Source: Candidatus Buchananbacteria bacterium
GTDB lineage: Bacteria; Patescibacteriota; Patescibacteriia; 2-01-FULL-39-33
Length of the DNA: 64,000 nt
Direction of reading: 5' to 3'
NCBI GenBank assembly: GCA_903859075.1
Contig: CAIOLF010000046.1
Location: forward strand, 45,075-109,074
Numbering within the stretch: the stretch's first letter is position 1; each line of letters starts with the position of its first letter. The notes beneath the pieces were generated by a model. It did not search any database. It was not told where the DNA came from and was given only the letters and a program-made list of their open reading frames with translations. The position numbers and the translations under genes were made by a program. Of the stretch, positions 57,940 to 64,000 are shown piece after piece.

Positions 57940-59643
57940 TTCAGAAACGCGGAAGACTTCATCAATAGTCGTGATGCCGTCAAGCGCTTTAAGGATGCCA
58001 TCCTGAGCCATCGTGATGACCCCGTCTTTGACGGCCATCTGCTTTACTTCATATTCGGAGAGATTGCCGGCGATAATCGCTTTTTCCATTTCGCCGGTGA
58101 TGCGGATGATTTCAAAAATGCCGACTCGCCCTTTGTAGCCGATATTCTGGCAAGCGTCGCAGCCGCCTCCTTTGTAGAATTTTAGATTATTTTCATCCGC
58201 TTTATAGCCGGAGTTCTCCGGAATTTCTTTGATTTTTTGCATCACCTTGGCCAGGGTTTTTTCATCCAAAGTCGTTTCTTGTTTGCAATTTTCGCAGATG
58301 CGGCGCACCAGGCGCTGGCCAATGGAGACGTTTAGCGCCGGCGCCAGCAGGAAGGGCTTGGCGCCCATTGATAAAAAGCGGGGGATGGCGCCGAAAGCGT
58401 CATTGGTATGAATGGTTGATAGCACCAAGTGGCCGGTCAGCGCCGCCTGAATGGCGATCTCCGCCGTTTCCAAATCGCGGATTTCTCCGACCATAATGAC
58501 ATCGGGATCTTGGCGCAAGATAGAGCGCAGGGCTTTAGCAAAGGTATACTCGCCCTTGACCTGACTCTGATTAACGCCAATAAGCTCATACTCGATCGGA
58601 TCTTCAATGGTAATGATTTTTGTCTGCGGATCGTTTAATTTTTTTAAGACCGCGTACAAGCTGGTAGTTTTACCGGATCCGGTCGGACCGGTGGTAATAA
58701 TCATGCCGTTGGGACGCTGGATTTCTTCCATGAGCACGTCATAGGCTTGGCCGCGCAGCCCCAGCTCTTCAAATCCTATCTGCGAGCTAGTACCCATCAG
58801 CAGGCGGATGACGACGCTCTCGCCATAAGCGGTCGGCAGGCAGGAAACGCGCACGTCGATTTTTCCGTTAGCAAGGAAAATGGTGAAGCGCCCGTCTTGT
58901 GGCCTGTCAGTAATATTGATTTTTAATTTTGCCAGCTGCTTAATGCGGGAAATGACGCGCGGCCAAAGCTCTTTGGCGATAGAAGCGGCGTCATTTAGCA
59001 CGCCATCAATGCGGTAACGTACTTTGATATCAATCTCCTCGGCCTCGATATGGATGTCAGAAGCGCGCGCTTTGATGGCGCCGGCAACGATCAGAGTAAC
59101 GGTCTCGGTAATTGATGTTTTTTTGATTTTTTCATTCAGGTCGTGGAAGCTTTTAATCCCTTCCTCATATTCTTTTAGTTCTTCCTCAGTGATTTCCACG
59201 CCGGTGATGAAGTGGCGGATTTTTGGCAGGGCTTCGTAAAGCTTAAGCGCTGATTCAAGGCTGTGCGCCGAAATCAGGTAAGTCGAAATATTGGCGTGGT
59301 ATTTATCGGCGAATTCCCGTTCCAGCGCTTGGACGCGATCGGAATAGTTGACGGTTCCCAAGCGGATTTCTTGGCCGGTATTTAAGAAGCAGACGACCTG
59401 CAAATCACGAGCGGTTGGCTCATCGATGATAGCGATGGTATCAGGAGAAATGCCAAAGCCGAAAAGATCGATATAGGGCAAGCCGGCTAGTTGGGCATTC
59501 TGAGCCACTTCCTGTTCTTTTTCTTTAATGGTAATTTCTTTTATTTTTTCCTCGAGTTGCTGCTCGGCCGTGTCAGCACTGCTAGCGGCGGCATTGTTTT
59601 TTTTCGGCAGCAAATCTTCTAGTGAGGGACCGAGATTATGCAT
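57937..59643 (-). CDS. pilB: Type IV pilus assembly ATPase PilB/GspE family
   Basis: The start is taken at the ATG at 59643 (MHNLGPSLEDLLPKK); a TTG at 59697 would add 18 residues. About 568 residues: an N-terminal GspE-like domain, Walker A ITTGPTGSGKTTSLYA, the Asp box and Walker B region VGEIRDLETAEIA, the His box HLVLSTIHTND, and a zinc-binding module CENCKQ...CDACQNIGYKGRVGIFE. It powers pilus extension or type II-like secretion. No other pilus genes are adjacent, so they must lie elsewhere. Confidence 0.93.
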   Translation of the reverse strand: MHNLGPSLEDLLPKKNNAAASSADTAEQQLEEKIKEITIKEKEQEVAQNAQLAGLPYIDLFGFGISPDTIAIIDEPTARDLQVVCFLNTGQEIRLGTVNYSDRVQALEREFADKYHANISTYLISAHSLESALKLYEALPKIRHFITGVEITEEELKEYEEGIKSFHDLNEKIKKTSITETVTLIVAGAIKARASDIHIEAEEIDIKVRYRIDGVLNDAASIAKELWPRVISRIKQLAKLKINITDRPQDGRFTIFLANGKIDVRVSCLPTAYGESVVIRLLMGTSSQIGFEELGLRGQAYDVLMEEIQRPNGMIITTGPTGSGKTTSLYAVLKKLNDPQTKIITIEDPIEYELIGVNQSQVKGEYTFAKALRSILRQDPDVIMVGEIRDLETAEIAIQAALTGHLVLSTIHTNDAFGAIPRFLSMGAKPFLLAPALNVSIGQRLVRRICENCKQETTLDEKTLAKVMQKIKEIPENSGYKADENNLKFYKGGGCDACQNIGYKGRVGIFEIIRITGEMEKAIIAGNLSEYEVKQMAVKDGVITMAQDGILKALDGITTIDEVFRVSE

Positions 59644-59731
59644 ACTAAAAGTGTTTAATCTTTTATATATTATAGTTTTTTCGGGCGCTAAGCGCAAGCC
59701 GCCCAGGCGTTAGCCGGGGCTTGGTGATTGT

Positions 59732-59757
59732 AAAAAGCTCCCTGGAGGGAGCTTTTA
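59732..59757 (-). terminator. Terminator after the 343-residue membrane protein
   Basis: AAAAGCTCCCT and AGGGAGCTTTT form an 11-bp stem with a two-base loop. Confidence 0.8.
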
Positions 59758-59768
59758 GTCAGGGCAGG

Positions 59769-60800
59769 CTATTTTTTGGTGCGGGGATTCGCCAGAGTCA
59801 GCTGTCTGGTCAGCCTGATGATTTTACTCAGCTCCTCTCTAAGGGTTAAGCGCTCAAATAGTAAAGTCCAGGAGCCCCACTGAAAGGTGCTGATCACGAT
59901 GGCGCTGGTAATCATGGTTAGGATGATCAGGACGATGCAAACTAAAGCGATAATGACCTTAATAAAAGCCGGCAAATAGAACAGATAGGATAAAAGCGCG
60001 ACTGTCGGTATGGCAGTCAGGACGGCAATGATGAAAGTGGAAATAAAAGCCACGACAACATAAAAGATAAACATCAGGAAAGCCATCTCGAGCGAGATGA
60101 GCCAATTTTTCAGAAAGAGTTTCCAGCCGGATTTTAAAGCTTCCATCCAGGATTCTTTTTTGAGTATGAGGTAAAAAATTTGATAGCGGACGAGGAAGGA
60201 GACAATCAAGGTAATGATCACGAAGATAATAAAAGAAATGAAGTACAGTAGGGTGGCCCAAGTGCCTTTGCCGGTTAGCAGCAGCAGCTCCCGGCCCATT
60301 AGAAAGAGCAGGACAAAAATAATGGCTTTTAAAATGACATTAATTAGGAAGACCGGCCAGAATAATTTTGTTCCGGCATCAAGCCCTTCATTAAAAGTGG
60401 TTTTTTTTGTTTTGTTTATTAAGGAGATGTTTCGGATAAGTCCAATTTGGGAAACAGTGGAAAGCCAGAGGAGAAACAAAGCTACGGCTATAACCAGGAT
60501 AAATATCGCCAAGGCGATAATCAAAGTGGACGAATTGGAAAACAGCGCCAAGACGATACTCTTCCAAATATCGGCGTTGCCGCGGAGCAGGCCTTCTTGC
60601 AATCCCTGCTGGAAACCGGAAACGGTAGTTGACAGGATGTCACTATTGCCGGGACTATAAAGGGCACGGGCGATTATCTCATATTCGCCGCCGCTGGAAA
60701 TAATTGCGGCAAAAAAGCCAAAAAACCAAAGACCCTTGAACTTTTTGGTAATTTCCCAAGCCCGCGCTAGAATCGGGCGATAAAGCGATTTACCTTCCAT
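59769..60800 (-). CDS. Polytopic membrane protein, function unknown
   Basis: A 343-residue protein beginning MEGKSLYRPILARAWEITKKFKGLWFFGFFAA, with six or so membrane segments and a mid-protein NEGLDAGTKLFWPVFLINVILKA motif. The layout resembles the membrane domain of glycerophosphodiester phosphodiesterase-type or DUF-named proteins common in Patescibacteria and Gram-positives. No catalytic residues can be named. A single gene with its own terminator, between pilB and ftsH. Confidence 0.7.
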   Translation of the reverse strand: MEGKSLYRPILARAWEITKKFKGLWFFGFFAAIISSGGEYEIIARALYSPGNSDILSTTVSGFQQGLQEGLLRGNADIWKSIVLALFSNSSTLIIALAIFILVIAVALFLLWLSTVSQIGLIRNISLINKTKKTTFNEGLDAGTKLFWPVFLINVILKAIIFVLLFLMGRELLLLTGKGTWATLLYFISFIIFVIITLIVSFLVRYQIFYLILKKESWMEALKSGWKLFLKNWLISLEMAFLMFIFYVVVAFISTFIIAVLTAIPTVALLSYLFYLPAFIKVIIALVCIVLIILTMITSAIVISTFQWGSWTLLFERLTLREELSKIIRLTRQLTLANPRTKK

Positions 60801-60828
60801 ATAAATTAGCTTATTTTATATTGACTAT

Positions 60829-60858
60829 ATTATAACACAATATTAAAATAAGATGCAA
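60829..60858 (-). promoter_or_regulatory. Promoter of the 343-residue membrane protein gene
   Basis: Minus-strand TTGCAT, 18 bases, TATAAT. The leader is about 25 bases. Confidence 0.6.
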
Positions 60859-60883
60859 GGAATAATTAAATTTCTAATTAATC

Positions 60884-60973
60884 TAATTTCTAATTACTAA
60901 ATATAATATCCAGCAGCAAAATATATCAGTCATTAATAATTTTTAGCAATTAGGAATTAGGAATTAGAAATTA
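60884..60973. repeat. AT-rich inverted repeat, family B
   Basis: TAATTTCTAATT and AATTAGAAATTA are perfect 12-base arms enclosing about 66 bases, with extra half-copies (AAATTTCTAATTAA, TTAGGAATTAGGAATTAG) beside them. It occupies the gap between ftsH and the membrane protein gene. Confidence 0.8.
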
Positions 60974-61003
60974 AAAACACCCCGGTTTTTGAAGGGTGTT
61001 TTT
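60973..61003 (-). terminator. Terminator after ftsH
   Basis: AAAAACACCC and GGGTGTTTTT form a 10-bp stem around an 11-base loop. Confidence 0.85.
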
Positions 61004-61029
61004 AGTATAATTAAGTTAAGCTAAAGACA

Positions 61030-62844
61030 TTAAACAAATAAGGCATTAAACTCTTCCGCTTCCAGCGTTTCTTTGGTAATCAGGGCGTTAGCTATTTTAT
61101 CCAGATACTGCCGTTTATCGGTAATGACCCGCCGTGCTGTTTTGGCGGCTTCTTCAATAAAACGGTTGATTTCTTGGTCGATTTCCTCGGCGCTTTTTTC
61201 TGAATAGTCGCGCTGTTCATGAAGCTCGCGCCCCAAGAAAATTAGCTCTTCTTTTTCGCCAAAGGTGCGCAAGCCTAATTTTTCACTCATGCCGAATTCA
61301 GTGATCAGCTTCTTGGCAATTTTGGTGGCCTGGGACAGATCGCTCTGGGCGCCGGTGGTCACCTCGCCGAAAATTTCTTCCTCAGCAACGCGGCCGGCCA
61401 GCAGCACTGCTAAGTCATCGATTATTTGCCCTTTGGTATGAAGCTTCTTGTCTTCAGTCGGCAATTTTAAAGTATAGCCGGCAGCGCTGCCGCGGGCAAT
61501 AATAGATACTTTGCGGACGGGATCGCTATTGGGCAATTCATGCGCCAGCAAGGCATGCCCGGCTTCGTGGTAAGCGGTGATTTTTTTTTCCTGGTCGCTT
61601 AAGATATGGCTTTTTCTTTCCGGGCCCAAGAGCACTTTATCAACGCTTTCCAAAATATTTTCCAAAGTAATTTCTTTTTGATTTTTGAATGCCGTGAGAA
61701 TTGCCGCTTCATTAAGCAGATTATAGAGATCGGCGCCGGAAAATCCCGGGGTGCGTTCGGCCACGTTCCGTAAACTGGCTTCCTCAGCCAACGGCTTATT
61801 GCGGGCATGGACGGAGAGGATGTCCTCACGATCATTGATGTCCGGCAGATCCAGAGTAACGCGGCGATCAAAGCGTCCGGGACGCAGCAAAGCGGAATCA
61901 AGCACATCCGGACGATTGGTAGCGGCGATGACGATTACGTTATTGTTCGGTTCAAAGCCGTCCATTTCCACTAGTATCTGATTGAGCGTTTGTTCGCGTT
62001 CATCGTGGGAGCCGCCCAGGCCCGCGCCGCGCTGGCGTCCGACCGCGTCGATTTCATCGATAAAAACGATGCAAGGAGCGCTCTTCTTGGCGCGGCGGAA
62101 CAGGTCGCGGACGCGGGAAGCGCCGACGCCGACGAACATCTCGACGAATTCCGAACCGGAGATATGAAAGAAGGGGACATTGGCTTCTCCGGCAACGGCT
62201 TTGGCGAGCAAGGTTTTGCCGGTGCCGGGAGCGCCCAGTAGCAGGACGCCTTTGGGGATATTAGCGCCCAGAGCCAGGAATTTTTTGGGATTCTTTAGGA
62301 AATCAACTATCTCGACCAGCTCGTGCTTGGCTTCTTTGACGCCGGCGACGTCCTTGAAAGTGATTTTTTTGCTTTTCTTTTCCGGAGAAAATTCGCGCGC
62401 TCCGCTCTGGCCGAAACTGATGGCCTTATTATTCACCCCCTGGGCTTGGCGCATAATGAACCAGAAGAAGCCGAAGAAGAGGATGATCGGAATAATAAAA
62501 GGCAGGATATTAATCAGCCAGAATTTCAAGCCAATGTCGTTTTTTACCTCGATGGAGATCTTTTTGATCTTTTCCGGATTGACAGCGTAGTTTTTTAGTA
62601 GAGTGCTCAGGCTCTCGTTAGCCTCTTTTTGGATGATTTGCTTCTTGCCGTCGCTTAAGAGGACATTAAGCTCGTTTTCTTTGACGACAATGGATTTGAC
62701 CTGCTCCTGATCGATTTCAGTAATTAATTTGCCAATGTCGGCCGTTTCCGATTTTTCCAAGGGAATATTAAAAGCGGCGAAAAGCAGGGGAATCAGCAAG
62801 AAGATTATGATGGCGATTATTATGTTTTTATTGATTTTTTTCAT
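61030..62844 (-). CDS. ftsH: ATP-dependent zinc metalloprotease FtsH
   Basis: A 604-residue membrane protease. TM1 (10-25), a short external domain, TM2 (108-131), the AAA domain with Walker A GAPGTGKT (204-211), Walker B FIDEID (261-266) and the Arg finger region RPGRFDRR, then the zinc site HEAGH (426-430) and LLAGRVAEEEIFGE with the third ligand region. It degrades damaged membrane and cytosolic proteins. Divergent from the phosphatidyltransferase gene, with a 71-base shared gap. Confidence 0.96.
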   Translation of the reverse strand: MKKINKNIIIAIIIFLLIPLLFAAFNIPLEKSETADIGKLITEIDQEQVKSIVVKENELNVLLSDGKKQIIQKEANESLSTLLKNYAVNPEKIKKISIEVKNDIGLKFWLINILPFIIPIILFFGFFWFIMRQAQGVNNKAISFGQSGAREFSPEKKSKKITFKDVAGVKEAKHELVEIVDFLKNPKKFLALGANIPKGVLLLGAPGTGKTLLAKAVAGEANVPFFHISGSEFVEMFVGVGASRVRDLFRRAKKSAPCIVFIDEIDAVGRQRGAGLGGSHDEREQTLNQILVEMDGFEPNNNVIVIAATNRPDVLDSALLRPGRFDRRVTLDLPDINDREDILSVHARNKPLAEEASLRNVAERTPGFSGADLYNLLNEAAILTAFKNQKEITLENILESVDKVLLGPERKSHILSDQEKKITAYHEAGHALLAHELPNSDPVRKVSIIARGSAAGYTLKLPTEDKKLHTKGQIIDDLAVLLAGRVAEEEIFGEVTTGAQSDLSQATKIAKKLITEFGMSEKLGLRTFGEKEELIFLGRELHEQRDYSEKSAEEIDQEINRFIEEAAKTARRVITDKRQYLDKIANALITKETLEAEEFNALFV

Positions 62845-62915
62845 GATTATCTGTTTGTTTAAATTAATGATAAATGATACAATTCACTAAGATAGAATAA
62901 TATTTTTTTATCAAA

Positions 62916-63509
62916 ATGTCAAATTCTCCGCGACAACTTATGGATGGGCTGCTCTCCCGCTGGTTTTTTCAATTTCTGCCGGCCAAGACCAGTCCGGATT
63001 TTTTTACTGCTCTCAGGATTGCTTTTATTCCATTGGTGCTGTGGCTGCTGGCGCTGCGGCTATTCGGCTGGGCGCTCATCGCTTTTATCTTGGCGGCGAC
63101 TTTTGACGTTTTGGACGGCTCACTTTCCCGAGTCAGGAAAAAATCATCCGGCTGGGGAATAATACTAGATCCGGCCGCCGATAAATTATTAGTGATTTTG
63201 ACTTGCTTATTTTTATCCTTTTACTATCCTTATGCCGTTATCTTAGTTCTCTCGGTTATCGCCGATCTGATGATTATCGCCGCCGGTTTTTTGCTGCTGG
63301 TAGTTTTTAAGGATTTTCAGCTGCCTCACGCCGATGTTTTCGGCAAAGTCAAAATGCTCTGCGAGTCGGTGGGAGTGGCGTTTGTTTTAGGTTATCTGGT
63401 CTTCGGTTCCTTCTGGCTCTGGCCGTCCTTTGTCTTGATGCTGGCGGCCATGCTCTTGGGCTTTGTCAGCTTTTTTATGTATGGAATAAATTTTGCCAGA
63501 GGAAAATAA
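62916..63509 (+). CDS. CDP-alcohol phosphatidyltransferase
   Basis: A 197-residue membrane protein with about six TMs and the family motif DVLDGSLSRVRK then GIILDPAADK (D-G-x2-S-R, G-x3-D-x3-D), where the usual Ala is Ser. Such enzymes swap CMP for an alcohol such as glycerol-3-phosphate (PgsA) or inositol on CDP-diacylglycerol. Substrate unknown. In a lipid-poor organism this suggests at least partial phospholipid headgroup remodelling. The gene is alone. Confidence 0.84.
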   Translation: MSNSPRQLMDGLLSRWFFQFLPAKTSPDFFTALRIAFIPLVLWLLALRLFGWALIAFILAATFDVLDGSLSRVRKKSSGWGIILDPAADKLLVILTCLFLSFYYPYAVILVLSVIADLMIIAAGFLLLVVFKDFQLPHADVFGKVKMLCESVGVAFVLGYLVFGSFWLWPSFVLMLAAMLLGFVSFFMYGINFARGK

Positions 63510-63535
63510 TTTATTAATAAAGTTGATCCCTCTCT

Positions 63536-63564
63536 TTGACAAAATCTCTCAAATCTCATATAAT
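63536..63564 (+). promoter_or_regulatory. Consensus promoter of the last, partial gene
   Basis: TTGACA, 17 bases, TATAAT, a perfect match; the leader is about 82 bases. Confidence 0.87.
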
Positions 63565-63652
63565 GCTTTGAATCGTAACAATGGTTCTTTCTAGCGATGA
63601 AAACAGGAAACAATCAAGGATAAACACAACCTTCAAAGAGGAGGAGACAGTT

Positions 63653-64000
63653 ATGACAACGGAGAAGCAAGTCAAGCAATACCCGCAAGTTGCTGAAGCG
63701 TTTGAACTGGAGCTCGACGGCGACGCCGACGGCAATACCCCGCTAGGCATGGTCAAGGCCTTCGGCTACAATCCCGAGGGCTGGAAGTTCCAAGGCGAGG
63801 CCGTCACGGGCAAGCACAAGGGAAAGTTCAAGCTGGTGCAGATCGGCTACCAGCCCAATCTGGACGCGGCCAAGGCGGCGCTCGAAGCCAAGCACGGCCC
63901 CACGCCCCAAGGGCAGTGGATGAAGGCGTTTAAGGACGCCTATCCCGAAGCCGACGGCAAAGGTCCCGTAGGAATTGCCGACGCTTCGTGGGTCGGCCCG
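63653..64000 (+). CDS. Unknown GC-rich protein, cut by the window end
   Basis: The ATG at 63653 follows GAGGAGGAGA; the frame stays open for 116 codons to the end of the window. The product begins MTTEKQVKQYPQVAEAFELEL and has a repeated-looking charged pattern (GYNPEGWKFQGEAV, GYQPNLDAAKAALEAK). No signal peptide and no recognised family so far. It is much more GC-rich than the genes before it and has a perfect promoter, like the other single-gene units of the window. Confidence 0.68.
   Translation, partial: MTTEKQVKQYPQVAEAFELELDGDADGNTPLGMVKAFGYNPEGWKFQGEAVTGKHKGKFKLVQIGYQPNLDAAKAALEAKHGPTPQGQWMKAFKDAYPEADGKGPVGIADASWVGP

Overview
The window looks like a piece of a Candidate Phyla Radiation (Patescibacteria, Parcubacteria-like) genome. 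The basis is an array of small type IV secretion pilin-like proteins, many short lineage-specific membrane proteins, tight operons of informational and envelope genes (tsaD, tsaE, ftsH, pilB, vanW-like, STT3-like), few biosynthetic genes, and intact standard-code reading frames (TGA works as a stop, so not a Gracilibacteria/SR1-type code). The placement is inference from gene content; there is no rRNA here.

Layout. Bases 1-18926 form one perfect inverted repeat with 9463-base arms meeting at 9463/9464, inside a hairpin terminator. Every gene in the left arm has an identical mirror in the right arm. The palindrome stops exactly where the window starts, so a fold-back sequencing or assembly artefact is by far the likeliest explanation; real sequence probably begins near 9464. 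The arm encodes a small unknown protein, an orphan solute-binding lipoprotein followed by five pilin-like genes, a small secreted protein, an STT3-like GT-C protein, a phosphoglucose/phosphomannose isomerase, a GT87-like protein and tRNA-Arg(TCT). At 18968-19118 follow tRNA-Arg(CCG) and tRNA-His. At 19186-24325 lies an AT-rich segment: a divergent TrmB-like regulator, a cysH-cysK-radical SAM operon and a coiled-coil protein with a possible ADP-ribosyltransferase-like motif.

From 24.3 to 49.2 kb small operons alternate with many single-gene units, each with a near-consensus promoter, a strong ribosome binding site and its own terminator (peptidase E, NUDIX, RlpA-like, IMP cyclohydrolase, a DPEF-repeat protein, a GC-rich TIM-barrel enzyme, several unknowns). 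Housekeeping genes here are a DEAD-box helicase, a CYTH/nucleotidase operon, cfa, mgtA, hsp20 and a VanW protein. The most unusual single gene is at 32001-33992: a nucleoside deoxyribosyltransferase-like domain fused to a polyprenyl synthase-like domain.

From 49.2 to 56.1 kb a minus-strand block carries an ECF sigma factor unit and, after a terminator hairpin, a MacA/MacB-type efflux operon. From 56.2 to 63.5 kb are tsaD and tsaE (tsaE carries an in-frame 58-base nested palindrome), pilB, a membrane protein, ftsH and a CDP-alcohol phosphatidyltransferase. The window ends inside a GC-rich unknown gene with a consensus promoter. AT-rich palindromes and short tandem repeats recur between genes and, twice, inside genes.
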